Below, in pieces: positions 36,573 to 46,669 of a stretch of DNA of 64,000 nucleotides (its first letter is position 1; each line of letters begins with the position of its first letter). Under the pieces are notes generated by a model. The model saw only the letters and a list, made by a program, of their open reading frames with translations. It had not been told where the DNA came from and did no database searches. The stretch spans positions 186,001-250,000 of the forward strand of contig PHCI01000001.1 in NCBI GenBank assembly GCA_002842205.1. Reading direction: 5' to 3'. Origin of the DNA: Betaproteobacteria bacterium HGW-Betaproteobacteria-3. GTDB lineage: Bacteria; Pseudomonadota; Gammaproteobacteria; Burkholderiales; Burkholderiaceae_C. A program made the position numbers and the translations under genes.

Positions 36573-37469
36573 TCAGCTGTTGCGCACGCCGCTGGCCACA
36601 TGACCGGCCGGCACGTGGCGGGCGGCCGACTCGATGTGGCCGGTCTGGTCGTCAAAGAAAAAGTCGGGCCCGAACTCGCGCAGGAACGGGCCTTTTTCAA
36701 GGCCACCCAGGAACATGGCCTCGTCCACCTCGATGTGCCAGTCCATCAAGGTGCGGATGGCGCGCTCGTGCGCGGGCGCGCTGCGGGCGGTGACCAGCGC
36801 GGTGCGGATGCGCATGTTTGGCGTGCCTTCCTGCTGCAACCGGTGCAGCGCCGCCAGCAGTGGCTTGAACGGGCCCGCCGACAGTGGCAGGGCTGCCTTG
36901 TCCTTTTCGTGCTGCTGGAAGGCCGACAAACCCTCGGCCTGGTACACGCGCTCGGCCTCGTCGCTGAACAGCACGGCGTCGCCGTCGAAGGCGATGCGCA
37001 CCTCGTGCGGGTGGTCTTCGCTGGCATGCACCGAGCGCGGGTACACCTGCGCGGCTGGTACACCGGCGTCGAGCGCGGCGCGCACGTCGCTCAGGTGGGT
37101 GGAGAGAAACAGGTTGGCGTTGAGCGGCTTGAGGTAGCGCCAGGGCGGCTCGCCGCGCGTGAAGCTGCCGCGCTGGATCGGCAGGCCGTAATGCTGGGCC
37201 GAGCGGAACACCCGCATGCCCGAGACCGGATCATTGCGCGAAAGGATCACCACCTCCACACGCTGCGCCGAAGCGTCGTTGAAGGCCAGCAGCTTGCGCA
37301 CCAGCGAGAACGCCACCCCCGGTTTGGCAGGCTCCTCCAGCCGGTCGAGCTGCAGCTTCATGTAGGCGCGGTCGTCGCCGGCTTCGAACACGGCGTTTTC
37401 CTGCTCGAAATCGAACAGCGCCCGCGACGAAATCGCCACGACCAGACGGCCTTCCAGCGTCACGCCCAT
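36573..37469 (-). CDS. Cytosolic 5'-nucleotidase (NT5C1-like family)
   Basis: 298 residues matching the 5'-nucleotidase family related to eukaryotic NT5C1, which dephosphorylates nucleoside monophosphates. Conserved segments: LVVAISSRALFDFEQENAVF at the N-terminus, VEVVILSRNDPVSGMRVFRS, RGEPPWRYLKPLNANLFLS, VRIAFDGDAVLFSDEAERVY with a HAD-like DxD, and FFFDDQTGHIESAARHVPAG at the end. No signal peptide. It lies between the ABC transporter and the secretion cluster, with family B repeats upstream. Confidence 0.85.
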   Translation of the reverse strand: MGVTLEGRLVVAISSRALFDFEQENAVFEAGDDRAYMKLQLDRLEEPAKPGVAFSLVRKLLAFNDASAQRVEVVILSRNDPVSGMRVFRSAQHYGLPIQRGSFTRGEPPWRYLKPLNANLFLSTHLSDVRAALDAGVPAAQVYPRSVHASEDHPHEVRIAFDGDAVLFSDEAERVYQAEGLSAFQQHEKDKAALPLSAGPFKPLLAALHRLQQEGTPNMRIRTALVTARSAPAHERAIRTLMDWHIEVDEAMFLGGLEKGPFLREFGPDFFFDDQTGHIESAARHVPAGHVASGVRNS

Positions 37470-37484
37470 AAACGCCCCCGCCTC

Positions 37485-37692
37485 AGGCAGCGCTTCGTAC
37501 AGCGAACCACACGCAGTGACAAGCGTGGAGGCACCGGCCGCCGCGCCGGGCCGCTCCCAAGCCAGGCCAGCCCCCGAGGGGCTGAGGGCTGCGGCTCCGG
37601 GCCTGCCTGCGCAGGGCCGGACAGCCCGAAGGGCCGCTGCCTCTGGCAGCGACTCGTACAGCGAACCACACGAAGTGGGGAGCGTGGGGGCA
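37485..37692. repeat. Family B repeats between 5'-nucleotidase gene and gspF
   Basis: One tail fragment (CACGCAGTGACAAGCGTGG) followed by one long compound unit. The compound starts CCGCCGCGCCGGGCCGCTCC and contains GCGGCTCCGGGCCTGCCTGC and GCCGCTGCCTCTGGCAGCGA before ending in GAGCGTGGGGG. The array abuts the gspF stop codon exactly. The same compound form recurs near 48310-48490. Confidence 0.85.
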
Positions 37693-38922
37693 TTACTTCA
37701 CCCATTGATTGAGTTGAATGATCGGCAGCATCACCGCCAGCACGATCAGCATCACGACCATGCCCATGGCCACGATCAGCAGCGGCTCGAGGATGGTGGC
37801 GAGTTGCATGGCGCGGCGTTGCACTTCCATGGAGAGCTGGCGCGCGGCGCGCTGCAGCATCACGGGCAGCGTGCCGGTCTGTTCGCCCAGCCGTGCAAAC
37901 ATGTTGAGCAGGCCGGGGAAGCGTTTTTTCTGTGCCAGCGCGGACGCCAGCGGCGCGCCTTCGCGCACCATGTCCAGCGCGTCCAGCGCGTCGGCACGCA
38001 TGGCGCGGTTGTTCAGGGTTTCGGCCGCGGCCTGCAGCGCCTTGAGGATGGGTACGCCCGCAGCGGCCAGCATGGCCAGCGTGCTGGCAAAGCGCGCCGA
38101 GTTGTAGCCGCGGGCGAGCTTGCCCACCAGCGGCAGCGTCAGCCAGGTGGCGTCGAAGCGTTCGCGCAGGACGTCGTTGCGCAGGGCCATGCGGCCCGAG
38201 ACGAAAGCGGCCACCAGCAAGCCCAGCATCACCAGCCCCCAGGCCCGGATGAACCCCGAAATGGCGAGCATCGCGACCGTCAGCATGGGCAATGCACGCT
38301 TGCCGCCGGCAAACACATTGGCCACCTGCGGCACCACGTAGCTCACCAGAAACACCACGATGGCCAGCGCCACGAGGGTGACGATGGCCGGGTACAGTGC
38401 GGCGCCCAGCAGCTTGGCCTTGAGGGCCTGCTGTTCTTCCAGGTCGTCGGCCAGGCGTTCCAGCACCAGACCCAGGTTGCCGCTTTGCTCGCCGGCGCCG
38501 ATCACGGCCACGTAGATGCCGGTGAACTCGCGCGGGTGCTGGCTCAGTGCCTTGCCGAACGAGGCGCCGCCGTTCACTTCGGCGCGCAGGGCGGCCACGA
38601 GGTTGCGTTGCCGGTCGTCTTCGGCCTCGTCGGTCAGCGCGGTCAGGGCACGTTCCAGCGGCAGGCCCGACGAGACTAGGCCCGCCAGTTGCCGGGTCCA
38701 GATGGCCAGGCCCGTGGCGTTGAAAATGCGGGAGGTGAACAGCGTGGGGTTGAGCGAAAAGCCCCCGTCGTGCGCTGATCCGGTGGACACGGCCTCGACC
38801 ACGATGGGCACCAGCGACTGGGCGCGCAGCAGACTGCGCGCAGCGCGGGCGGTGTCAGCCTCGATGATGCCCTTGTGCGTCTGGCCGTCCGCGCGCAGGG
38901 CTTCAAAGGAATAGGCGGGCAT
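37693..38922 (-). CDS. gspF: Type II secretion inner-membrane platform protein
   Basis: 409 residues. Two GspF domains about 120 residues each, with three transmembrane helices (AIVTLVALAIVVFLVSYVVP, GFIRAWGLVMLGLLVAAFVS and the C-terminal LLIVAMGMVVMLIVLAVMLP). The N-terminus PAYSFEALRADGQTHKGIIE and motifs VIGAGEQSGNLGLVLERLAD and LFARLGEQTGTLPVMLQRAA are canonical. GspF anchors the GspE ATPase and drives pseudopilus assembly. It lies at the 3' end of the minus-strand gsp cluster, separated from gspE by three family B repeat units. Confidence 0.97.
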   Translation of the reverse strand: MPAYSFEALRADGQTHKGIIEADTARAARSLLRAQSLVPIVVEAVSTGSAHDGGFSLNPTLFTSRIFNATGLAIWTRQLAGLVSSGLPLERALTALTDEAEDDRQRNLVAALRAEVNGGASFGKALSQHPREFTGIYVAVIGAGEQSGNLGLVLERLADDLEEQQALKAKLLGAALYPAIVTLVALAIVVFLVSYVVPQVANVFAGGKRALPMLTVAMLAISGFIRAWGLVMLGLLVAAFVSGRMALRNDVLRERFDATWLTLPLVGKLARGYNSARFASTLAMLAAAGVPILKALQAAAETLNNRAMRADALDALDMVREGAPLASALAQKKRFPGLLNMFARLGEQTGTLPVMLQRAARQLSMEVQRRAMQLATILEPLLIVAMGMVVMLIVLAVMLPIIQLNQWVK

Positions 38923-39222
38923 GTTCGATGCAGGTTGTCATGCCATGGGCACCGGCCGCCGCGCCGGGCCGCTCCCAAGCAAGGCCAGCCCCCTTTGGGG
39001 GCAGAGAGCCACACGCAGTGGGCGAACGTGGGGGCGGAATACAGGCCGCCGCGCCGGGCCGCTCCCAAGCAAGGCCAGCCCCCTTTGGGGGCAGAGAGCC
39101 ACACGCAGTGGGCGAACGTGGGGGCGGAATACCGGCCGCCGCGCAGGGCCGCTCCCAAGCCAGGCCAGCCCCCTTGGGGGGCAGAGAGCTACACGCAGTG
39201 GGCGAACGTGGGGGCAGCATAC
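38923..39222. repeat. Triple family B tandem repeat between gspE and gspF
   Basis: Three units of 90 bases begin at 38955, 39045 and 39135. Each starts GCCGCCGCGC, contains a hairpin CCCCCTTTGGGGG and a second potential stem around CACGCAGTGGGCGAACGTG, and ends GTGGGGGC. The first two units are almost identical. The 32 bases before unit 1 are non-coding. No promoter was recognised, so gspF may depend on read-through of the repeats. Confidence 0.9.
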
Positions 39223-40617
39223 CTAGTCGCGCGTCACGCGCAGCAGCTCTTCGCGCGACGTGATGCCGGCGGCAATCAGCCGTTCGCCGTCGTCGCGCAT
39301 CAGGGTCATGCCGCTGGCCAGTGCGGCGGCACGGATGTCGGCCTCGGACGTGCGGTTGTGGATCTGCGCGCGGATCGCGTCGTTGGTGACAAGCAGCTCG
39401 AACACGCCGGTGCGGCCCTGGTAGCCGGTCTGGCCGCATTCGTGGCAGCCGGCACCGTGGCACGCGCGGCACAGCTTGCGCACCAGCCGTTGCGCCAGCA
39501 CGCCGAGCAGCGACGAACTCAGCAGGAAGGGTTCGACGCCCATGTCGGTCAGGCGGGTGATGGCGCTGGCGGCGTCGTTGGTGTGCAGCGTGGCCAGCAC
39601 CAGATGGCCGGTGAGTGAGGCCTGGATGGCGATCTGTGCGGTTTCGAAATCGCGGATTTCGCCGATCATGATGACGTCGGGGTCTTGCCGCAGGATGGCG
39701 CGCAGGGCCTTGGCGAAGGTCAGGTCGATCTTGGCGTTGACCTGGGTCTGGCCGACGCCGGGCAGTTCGTATTCGATCGGGTCCTCGACCGTCATGATGT
39801 TGCTCTGGCTGGCGTCCAGCCGCTGCAGGGCCGCATAGAGCGTGGTGGTCTTGCCCGAGCCGGTCGGGCCGGTCACGAGGATGATGCCGTGCGGCTGCGA
39901 GATCAAATCGACCAGGCGGCGCAGCGCCTCGCCTTCCATGCCAACCGACTCCAGGCTCAGCTTGGAGCTGGTTTTGTCCAGCAGCCGCAGCACCGCGCGT
40001 TCGCCATGGGCGCTGGGCAGCGTGGAGACGCGCACGTCCACCGCGCGGGTGCCGATGCGCAGGCTGATGCGGCCGTCCTGCGGCAGGCGTTTTTCGGCGA
40101 TGTCGAGTTCGGCCATGATTTTGAGGCGGGAGATCAGCGCCGCGTGCAGCGCGCGGTTGGGCTGCACCACCTCGCGCAGCGTGCCGTCCACGCGAAAGCG
40201 CACGCTCGAATGGCGTTCATACGGCTCGATGTGGATGTCGCTGGCACCGTCGCGGGCGGCCTGCGTGAGCAGCGCGTTGAGCATGCGGATGATGGGCGCG
40301 TCGTCGCTGTTTTCCAGCAGGTCTTCGACCGCCGGCAGCTCCTGCATCATGCGCGAGAGATCGGCGTCGCTTTCGACTTCGCTCACCACGGCGGCGGCGT
40401 TGGATTCGCCCTGGGCATACACCGCGCTGATGCGCTGGGCCAGGGCAGCGGTTTCCAGTTGCTGGACCGAGCGGACCGGGTACTTGCGCAGGATTTCGCC
40501 CCAGGCCCCGGCGTCGGGCAGACCGGCATGCCACAGCGTCAGGTCGTGGCCGTCGTCTTCCAGCAGCAACTGGTAGGTTCGCGCAAAGGCGTAGGGCAGC
40601 GGGTGGCGCGAGGACAC
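39223..40617 (-). CDS. gspE: Type II secretion ATPase
   Basis: 464 residues from GTG 40617, eight bases after the gspD stop; the frame is open further upstream inside gspD, but [20 protein letters not shown] matches the family start. Walker A is [18 protein letters not shown], the Asp box is [13 protein letters not shown], Walker B is [15 protein letters not shown], the His box is [15 protein letters not shown]. The zinc tetracysteine is [16 protein letters not shown]. It powers pseudopilus extension from the cytoplasm. Confidence 0.97.
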   Translation of the reverse strand: MSSRHPLPYAFARTYQLLLEDDGHDLTLWHAGLPDAGAWGEILRKYPVRSVQQLETAALAQRISAVYAQGESNAAAVVSEVESDADLSRMMQELPAVEDLLENSDDAPIIRMLNALLTQAARDGASDIHIEPYERHSSVRFRVDGTLREVVQPNRALHAALISRLKIMAELDIAEKRLPQDGRISLRIGTRAVDVRVSTLPSAHGERAVLRLLDKTSSKLSLESVGMEGEALRRLVDLISQPHGIILVTGPTGSGKTTTLYAALQRLDASQSNIMTVEDPIEYELPGVGQTQVNAKIDLTFAKALRAILRQDPDVIMIGEIRDFETAQIAIQASLTGHLVLATLHTNDAASAITRLTDMGVEPFLLSSSLLGVLAQRLVRKLCRACHGAGCHECGQTGYQGRTGVFELLVTNDAIRAQIHNRTSEADIRAAALASGMTLMRDDGERLIAAGITSREELLRVTRD

Positions 40618-40624
40618 GGCAGTC

Positions 40625-42784
40625 TCAGGGCCCGAGGGGCGAGGGCCGCACGATGCCCGACGGGCCCAGCGGTGTGGACTTGGGTTCCGTGGGCGGGCGC
40701 AGTGGGGGCAGCACCGGCGCATCGTTGATGTTGAGCATGGTGCGCGGGATGGGCTGGGCTTCTTTCTGGGCGTTGCGCATCAGGTCGTAGCGGTCCATCG
40801 AGAGGGAGTCGCTGGCCGCACCATCGCGGATCACCACCGGCCGCAAAAACACCATGAGGTTGGTGCGCTTGCGGCCGCGGGTTTCGGTCTTGAAAAGGTT
40901 GCCCAGAATGGGCACGTCGCCCAGGAAGGGCACTTTCTCCTGGTTGCCTGAATATTCGTCCTGCATCAGACCACCGAGCACGACAATGCCGCCGTCGTCC
41001 ACGAGCACGTTCGATTCGATCGAGCGCTTGTTGGTGATCAGGCCTGTGGGCGAGTTGATGGACGACGCCTGCACGCTGCTGACCTCCTGGAAGATCTGCA
41101 GCTTGATGGTGCCGTTTTCGCTGATCTGCGGCTTCACGCGCAACGTCAGGCCCACGTCCTTGCGCTCCACTGTCTGGAACGGGTTGACCGAGCCGTTGTT
41201 GCTGCCGGTGTTGGTGAAGCTGCCGGTGACAAACGGGACGTTCTGGCCGATGACGATCCTGGCTTCTTCGTTGTCGAGCGTCAGCAGATTGGGCGTGGAC
41301 AGGATGTTGCCGTCGCCATTGGTTTCGAGCAGGCGCCCCAGCAACCCCAGTATGTACTTGCCGTTGGTCAGGCGGGCGCCGCCGAAATTGGCGCCGGTGC
41401 CGGGCCGCACCGTGCCGGTGGCGCCTTCGGTGGCCAAAGTCAGGATGTTGTTGCCACCCGTTCCGAAGTTGGTGCCGATAAAGCCGACCAGGCTGTTCCC
41501 GGCCTGGCCGATGGCGGTTTGCAACTGGATGCCGAATTCGGAGGTGGTGTCGGCATTGACTTCGGCAATCAGGCTCTCGACGAACACCTGGGCGCGGCGC
41601 GAGTCGAGCTTGTCGATCACGGCGCGGAGTTGCCGGTATTGCGGCTCGGGGGCCGTGATGATGAGCGAATTGGTCGACGGGTCGGCCTGAATCTGCCCAC
41701 CGGTGGAAGGCTGGGCCGAGGCCGCCGCCGGGGCGGTGCCCGGACTGGTGGCGGCCGCGCCGGGCGAGGACGGGCTGCTGGCGCCGCTGCGGACCTCGCC
41801 AGCGAGCGACGCGCGCAGGGTAGTGGCCAGCTTGACGGCGTCGGCGTTCTTCAGATAGACGACGTAGATGTTGCCGGCGTTGCCGTTGGGTTGGGACGCC
41901 GCGGGTTGGTCCAGTTGGTTGACCAGCGTCTTGAGCAGCGCCATGCGCGCTGCGTTGGCGGTGCGTGCGATCAGGGTGTTGCCACGGGGCTCGGCCAGCA
42001 CGGTGGTGCGAAACGAGGTGTCGGCCTGCCCCTGAGCGGCCACGGCGCCGCTACCGGACTCCATCAGCCGCAGCACCAGCGGCGCCAGGTCGGTGGCGAT
42101 GGCGTGGCGCAGCGGAATGATCTCCACGTCGGTGGCGTTGGACACGTCCAGCGCCGCGATGATGCGCCCGATGCGCTGCAGGTTGTCGGCGTAATCGGTC
42201 ACCACCAGCGAGTTGTTGCCGGGGTTGACGTTGATCGTGTTGTTGGGGCTGATCAGGGGGCGCAGCACCGGCACCAGGTTGTTGGCGGTTTCGTAGTTGA
42301 GCCGGAAGATCTGCGTGAGGATCTGGCCGCCTGCCGTGGTGGCCGCACCGGCCGAGACCGTGCCGCTCTGCAGTTTGGCGTCGGCCTCGGGCACTACCTT
42401 GTACAGGCCTGCCGATTCAACCACCGCAAAGCCCTGCATGCGCAACTGCGCTTCAAACAGGCCGAGCGCGCGCGCCGGCGGGATCGGGGTTTCGGTGGTC
42501 AGCGACATGGTGCCCTTGACCCGGGGGTCCACCACGACATTACGGCCGGTGATCACGCCCATGGTGCGGGCGATCGCCTCGATTTCGGCATTGTTGAAGT
42601 TCAGCGTGACCGGTTCGCCGCGGCGCGGTGTGGGTGTTGGCGTGGCGGTGGCTGTCGCCGGTGCAGTTTGCGCATTCAAAAGGCCGGTAGCCCCCGCGAA
42701 CAGGACAGATATTGCTACCAGGGTAATAGCGTTCCGCGGCCGGAACGGCATTGGCAGGGAGGAATGGATCGGGCGGCGTTTCAT
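40625..42784 (-). CDS. gspD: Type II secretion outer-membrane secretin
   Basis: 719 residues with a signal peptide ([20 protein letters not shown]). N0-N3 domains follow ([20 protein letters not shown], then repeated ring-building modules such as [20 protein letters not shown]), then the secretin domain with [30 protein letters not shown] and VLDDGG-like [34 protein letters not shown]. The extended Ala/Ser/Pro-rich insert near residues 340-370 separates N3 parts. The C-terminal tail is Pro-rich. Forms the outer-membrane gate. Confidence 0.97.
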   Translation of the reverse strand: MKRRPIHSSLPMPFRPRNAITLVAISVLFAGATGLLNAQTAPATATATPTPTPRRGEPVTLNFNNAEIEAIARTMGVITGRNVVVDPRVKGTMSLTTETPIPPARALGLFEAQLRMQGFAVVESAGLYKVVPEADAKLQSGTVSAGAATTAGGQILTQIFRLNYETANNLVPVLRPLISPNNTINVNPGNNSLVVTDYADNLQRIGRIIAALDVSNATDVEIIPLRHAIATDLAPLVLRLMESGSGAVAAQGQADTSFRTTVLAEPRGNTLIARTANAARMALLKTLVNQLDQPAASQPNGNAGNIYVVYLKNADAVKLATTLRASLAGEVRSGASSPSSPGAAATSPGTAPAAASAQPSTGGQIQADPSTNSLIITAPEPQYRQLRAVIDKLDSRRAQVFVESLIAEVNADTTSEFGIQLQTAIGQAGNSLVGFIGTNFGTGGNNILTLATEGATGTVRPGTGANFGGARLTNGKYILGLLGRLLETNGDGNILSTPNLLTLDNEEARIVIGQNVPFVTGSFTNTGSNNGSVNPFQTVERKDVGLTLRVKPQISENGTIKLQIFQEVSSVQASSINSPTGLITNKRSIESNVLVDDGGIVVLGGLMQDEYSGNQEKVPFLGDVPILGNLFKTETRGRKRTNLMVFLRPVVIRDGAASDSLSMDRYDLMRNAQKEAQPIPRTMLNINDAPVLPPLRPPTEPKSTPLGPSGIVRPSPLGP

Positions 42785-42788
42785 GCGG

Positions 42789-43595
42789 TTAACCCACGGT
42801 AATGACCGAGCGCGCGCCGTTGCGTCGCCCGATGATGTTCAGCAAATTCGACAAGGCCGCCTCGCGCTCGGGTTCTGCCGTCGCCACGCCTTCAAAACGC
42901 AGGCGCGAGCCGATCCAGCGGCCGGAGCCGCTGAGCTGCAAGGCGCCTTCCAGCGTTTCGAGTTGTAGCGTCGACGTAGAGCCTCCCTGGACGGTGATGC
43001 GGTAGCTTCCCATGGGCCGCAGCGTGGACAGCCGCGATGACACCTGGTGTGCTTCCAGCCGGACGCGGCCCTCGACGCGCACTCGGCCTTCGACCCATTC
43101 TACTGAAAGGCCTTCGGTTCGAAGCTGCAAATTGCCCTCAAGCTGCACCGTATTCCAGGGGGTTCCCAAACCGGTCAGCACCGCGGCCGGCCAGCTGGAG
43201 TCGCCGTTGGCGACGAGCAGCCCGGCGCCCAGCCCGCGTGCCGCTACCGTGAGCCTCAGTGGTGTCGGGGTGCAGCAGGGGGCATGGATGCGTGCGCCCA
43301 GCCCCAGCCAGACCGGGCGCAGGGTCCATTCGACCCGGCCCGGCAGCGCGGCGGCGTCGCGGCTGCCCGCCCCCCCCGAGAGAACCAGCCGGGCCGACCC
43401 CGACCAGACGGTGCCACGCGGCTCGGCCAGCAGCACATGGCCCTGGCTGGCCTGCGCCACGGTGTCGGCCAGCCAGGCTGCGGGTGCAAAAACAACCAGG
43501 GCCAGCACCCAACCGAGCACGCTGCCGCCCAGCACCCAGCGCCATGACGTTGCAACGGGAGCGGCAGAAGTGGGAGTCACAGGGGGGCGTGCCAA
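42789..43595 (-). CDS. gspN: Type II secretion protein N
   Basis: 268 residues. One N-terminal transmembrane helix (WVLGGSVLGWVLALVVFAPA) followed by a periplasmic beta-rich GspN domain (GTVWSGSARLVLSGG, RVEWTLRPVWLGLGARIH, and LRPMGSYRITVQGGSTSTLQ). GspN is a non-essential component found in some type II systems. It overlaps nothing and sits four bases before gspD. A run of eight C (43370-43377) occurs in the coding sequence. Confidence 0.85.
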   Translation of the reverse strand: MARPPVTPTSAAPVATSWRWVLGGSVLGWVLALVVFAPAAWLADTVAQASQGHVLLAEPRGTVWSGSARLVLSGGAGSRDAAALPGRVEWTLRPVWLGLGARIHAPCCTPTPLRLTVAARGLGAGLLVANGDSSWPAAVLTGLGTPWNTVQLEGNLQLRTEGLSVEWVEGRVRVEGRVRLEAHQVSSRLSTLRPMGSYRITVQGGSTSTLQLETLEGALQLSGSGRWIGSRLRFEGVATAEPEREAALSNLLNIIGRRNGARSVITVG

Positions 43596-43606
43596 TCAGT
43601 GCCCGC

Positions 43607-44116
43607 TCATCGCGCGGGAAGGGTCAAGACCAGGGTCCCGTCCCACGTGGGGGCGCCCGTGCCGGTACGGCGGGTCAATCGGGCCTCGGCCGGCACGGCC
43701 CGCGCGTTGACGCGGACCTGGACCAGCCACTGCGCCAGTGCGTCTGCCGGTGCGCCGCGCAAGGTGACCGTGGCGCGGTCGCCCACGACGGCAAGCTGCG
43801 CGGTCGCACCCAGCAGCTGCTTCAAAGACGACTCCAGTGCGCGCAGGGCGTCGTCCTTGCGCAGGGTGGGCTGGGACTGAAGCGCCTGGGCCTGCGCCTG
43901 GAGTCCGCGCATGTGCTGCAGTTGGGCGTCCAGGGTCTGGTGTTGCGCAGGTGCGCTGCGCAGCGTCTGCAATGCGGGTGCCAGCGCCACCCACCAGAGC
44001 AGTGCCAGGACGAGCAGCGCCAGCGCGCCCGCCATGAGGCGCTTCTCGCGTGCCGCCATGGCCTCCCAGCGGGCTTGCAGTGGCGCCGGCACCTGCATCT
44101 GAAAGGGCCGCTTCAT
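43607..44116 (-). CDS. gspM: Type II secretion protein M
   Basis: 169 residues. Typical GspM layout: short cytoplasmic N-terminus ending in REKRLMAGALALLVLALLWW, one transmembrane helix (VALAPALQTLR after it), a coiled-coil stretch (HQTLDAQLQHMRGLQAQAQA) and a small periplasmic ferredoxin-like domain. It partners GspL in the inner-membrane platform. Start overlaps the gspL stop by four bases. Confidence 0.88.
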   Translation of the reverse strand: MKRPFQMQVPAPLQARWEAMAAREKRLMAGALALLVLALLWWVALAPALQTLRSAPAQHQTLDAQLQHMRGLQAQAQALQSQPTLRKDDALRALESSLKQLLGATAQLAVVGDRATVTLRGAPADALAQWLVQVRVNARAVPAEARLTRRTGTGAPTWDGTLVLTLPAR

Positions 44117-45363
44117 GGCCGCCCCCCGTTACCGCCGGGGGCCGCACCGTCCAGCGCCTGGGGGCGGACCACCAGACTGGCCCCGTCGGCGCGCACCGAA
44201 AATCCCCGGCCTTGCAACTGGCCCGACAGGCTGGCCAGATCGGCCTCGCCCAGCTCGAGTCCGCGCAGGCGCAGTTCGCCGGCGGCATATTCCATGGCCG
44301 CGACGGTGCGCCCGGCGACCAGCGCCGGTGCCAGTGCGCCAAGGATGGTTTCGAGGTCGCCGCCCGACGTGGCGCCAGTGGCCTGGCGCAGCGCAGCGAC
44401 TTCGCGCTCCATCTGCACCGGTGCATCGACCACCACCCGGGTGCCGGGGAAGGCTTGCATCAGCACGCTGCGGACTTCATCACGCTTGTGGGCCAGTGCG
44501 GTGCGCTCTTTCCAGGCCAGCGCGTTGATGCCGACCAGATTGACCGCCACCAGTGCCACGGCCCCCCAGCGCACGGCACGCCACTGCGGCGCCCGCAGCC
44601 AGGCTTGCCAGCCGCCGTGCAGCCGCTTGAGCGCACGCGAGCGGCCGGAGCTGGCCAGATCAAATTGCAGCAGATCCCAGGGTGACTGAGCCGCCTGAAG
44701 GGCCCTCTGTGCCGGTGCCCGCAAACTGGCTTGCCGCTGCAGCAATTGTTCGGCCAGGCTCGCCACCGCCGGTTCGGCCACCAGCGCTGTGGTGTCGTCG
44801 AGCGCGCCGGCAGCCTGCGCCAGTGCGATGCCGGCGTTGCTCAGGGGCAACGTGCGCAAGCTGGGGGCGCTGGTGCTGACCAGCAGCGCGTCTTCGGGTT
44901 CGCCGATGGCATGCAGCACGCCCTCGTCGCTGCCGGGCCAGAACTCGGGGACCACCCGCACCAGCGGGCGCCGGGTGGCGTCCAGTGCTTTCAGTGCGTC
45001 GCGCAACCACGCCTTGTCGCAAACGGCCACCCATACCGGTGCACCCGCCCGCGCCCCGGGCGCCACGGCAAAGTGAAGTTGTGGCGTTTCGTCCAGCAGG
45101 CGGTCTTCGAGCAGGCCGTCGATCACGGCGCGCAAGCGCGGCGACCCGATCGAAGTTCCCTTGGGCAGATCCATGGCGTGCCACGACAGGCGTTGCACCG
45201 GCACCACGGCCACCAGGTCGCCATTGGCACGGCCCGCCGCAGGCAGCAGCGCCAGGGGCGCGTGGCCTTCGCGTTCGATGGTGCGGCCATCGGGGGTCAG
45301 CACATAGCGGTACCCGGCGGCATCGGCCGCCCGGGTGGGGAGGGTGACAATCAGGGTGCTCAT
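44113..45363 (-). CDS. gspL: Type II secretion protein L
   Basis: 416 residues from ATG 45363 (STLIVTLPTRAADAAGYRYV); an ATG seven codons upstream at 45384 is possible. The cytoplasmic actin-like domain binds GspE, followed by one transmembrane helix (AVRWGAVALVAVNLVGINAL) and a periplasmic domain ending SLVVRPQALDGAAPG. The overlap with gspM suggests coupled translation. Neither start has a strong ribosome-binding site. Confidence 0.88.
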   Translation of the reverse strand: MSTLIVTLPTRAADAAGYRYVLTPDGRTIEREGHAPLALLPAAGRANGDLVAVVPVQRLSWHAMDLPKGTSIGSPRLRAVIDGLLEDRLLDETPQLHFAVAPGARAGAPVWVAVCDKAWLRDALKALDATRRPLVRVVPEFWPGSDEGVLHAIGEPEDALLVSTSAPSLRTLPLSNAGIALAQAAGALDDTTALVAEPAVASLAEQLLQRQASLRAPAQRALQAAQSPWDLLQFDLASSGRSRALKRLHGGWQAWLRAPQWRAVRWGAVALVAVNLVGINALAWKERTALAHKRDEVRSVLMQAFPGTRVVVDAPVQMEREVAALRQATGATSGGDLETILGALAPALVAGRTVAAMEYAAGELRLRGLELGEADLASLSGQLQGRGFSVRADGASLVVRPQALDGAAPGGNGGRP

Positions 45364-45430
45364 GGGCAAGGGGTGTCGCGGCATTGTAGAGAAGTGCCGT
45401 GAACGGCCGCGAAGGCCATCGGACGGCCGC

Positions 45431-46669
45431 TCAGCGTGCCGGTGGCGCGATGGCGCCCACGGCGTCCAGCACGCCCCGCTCGCGCCACAGCGTTTTGACG
45501 TCGATGCCGTCGCGCTGGAGCAACGAACGCTCCTGCATCACGACCTGGTCCAGACGGAGCCGGCCGCGCACTTCAAAAAAGCGTGACACCACGGAATGCC
45601 GCCCGCTGTCGAGCTGCCCGCTCATGGCGGGAATCCGGTCGCTGGCGTTGGACAGCGCATTCAGGTGGGAGAAGCGGCGCTGCGTCACCAGGCTGGTGGC
45701 GTCGTTCATCTTGAGCGTCGGCACCATGGCGTAAATGACCTCGGCCGGCGCCGTGTTCAGGTTGACGGGCGTGCGCACGGGCAGCAGGGTGACAAAGGGG
45801 AGCAGTGCGTCGATGGTGGTCTGGGGCAGCCCCAACCAGGACAACTGCTCGACCTTCTGGGGCAACAGCGGGGCAAACGAACCAACGCCCGCATCGGTGG
45901 CGGGGTCGAGGCTGGCCAGCCGAAGGCCGTCGGCCAGCAGCGTCAGTTCCTGTTGCGGCAGATTCAACAGGTCGAACAGCTTGCCGAACGCACTGAGTTC
46001 CATCTCGGACACCTTGCCGTCGTCGATCAGGTTCATCACGTTCATGCGCGACTGCATGTCGATGATCTGCCCCGAAAGGAACGCTTCCTGCAGGACGCCG
46101 CCGTCAGCGGCCGAGGTGTCGGCGTTGTTGTTGCGGTCGGCGGCCAGAAACGTGGACAGCCGTGCCTCCTGCAGTGGCACGGCCCAGGGTTCGGCCAGGT
46201 GGTCGGCACCGCCCGAGCGCGCGTCTTCACGCAGGATCAGACGTGACCAGTCGAGTGCGCCGGTCAGCACCCAGGCCGATTGCACCCGTGCGCGCTCGGC
46301 CGCCTCCACCTCCACACTGCGCCACTGCTGCCACATCGCCGCCGCCGAAAACGTGGCCACCAGCGTCACCGTCAGCATCGCCGCCAGCAGCGCCGCGCCG
46401 CGCTGGCGCGGCCGGGTGGGCGAAGCAGCGTCGCACGTGCAGCGACCCGCGTGGGGGGCAGCGACCCCACGCAGTGAGGGAGCGTGGGGGCCACAGGCCG
46501 CCGCGCCGGGCCGCCCCAAGCCAGGCCAGCCCCCTCGGGGGGCAGCGCAGTACGCGCAGCGACCAGCGTGGGGGTCACAGGCCGCCGCGCCGGGCCGCCC
46601 CAAGCCAGGCCAGCCCCCTTGGGGGGCAGCGACCCCACGCAGTGAGGGAGCGTGGGGGCCACATCTCAT
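45431..46669 (-). CDS. gspK: Type II secretion minor pseudopilin K with repeat-derived leader
   Basis: 412 residues from the ATG at 46669, which overlaps the gspJ stop (ATGA). Residues 2 to about 80 are translated family B repeats (PHAPSLRGVAAPQGGWPGLG and similar, twice). The conserved protein starts at about 88 with RQRG91 then AALLAAMLTVTLVATFSAAA, the prepilin-peptidase site and hydrophobic helix, so cleavage after Gly91 would remove the repeat-coded part. The remainder is a normal GspK: SRMNVMNLIDDGKVSE, VNLNTAPAEVIYAMVP. GspK caps the pseudopilus tip with GspI and GspJ. Confidence 0.88.
   Translation of the reverse strand: MRCGPHAPSLRGVAAPQGGWPGLGRPGAAACDPHAGRCAYCAAPRGGWPGLGRPGAAACGPHAPSLRGVAAPHAGRCTCDAASPTRPRQRGAALLAAMLTVTLVATFSAAAMWQQWRSVEVEAAERARVQSAWVLTGALDWSRLILREDARSGGADHLAEPWAVPLQEARLSTFLAADRNNNADTSAADGGVLQEAFLSGQIIDMQSRMNVMNLIDDGKVSEMELSAFGKLFDLLNLPQQELTLLADGLRLASLDPATDAGVGSFAPLLPQKVEQLSWLGLPQTTIDALLPFVTLLPVRTPVNLNTAPAEVIYAMVPTLKMNDATSLVTQRRFSHLNALSNASDRIPAMSGQLDSGRHSVVSRFFEVRGRLRLDQVVMQERSLLQRDGIDVKTLWRERGVLDAVGAIAPPAR
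46455..46662. repeat. Family B repeats in the 5' end of gspK
   Basis: One partial and two full units with an 84-base period (units start at 46496 and 46580). Each contains CCGCGCCGGGCCGCCCCAAG, CCCCCT-GGGGGG and CCACGC...GCGTGG stems. The period is a multiple of three and the gspK frame stays open through it. Confidence 0.9.

Noticed and set aside
38955-39220. Three tandem repeats considered as a CRISPR array
   Set aside because: Units are 90 bases and contiguous, with no unique spacers and no cas genes.
42700-42740. Possible tenth family A copy near the gspD start (TTGCTACCAGGGTAATAGC)
   Set aside because: Only the first stem-like part matches; the GGGGGCT core and tail are absent, so it may be chance.
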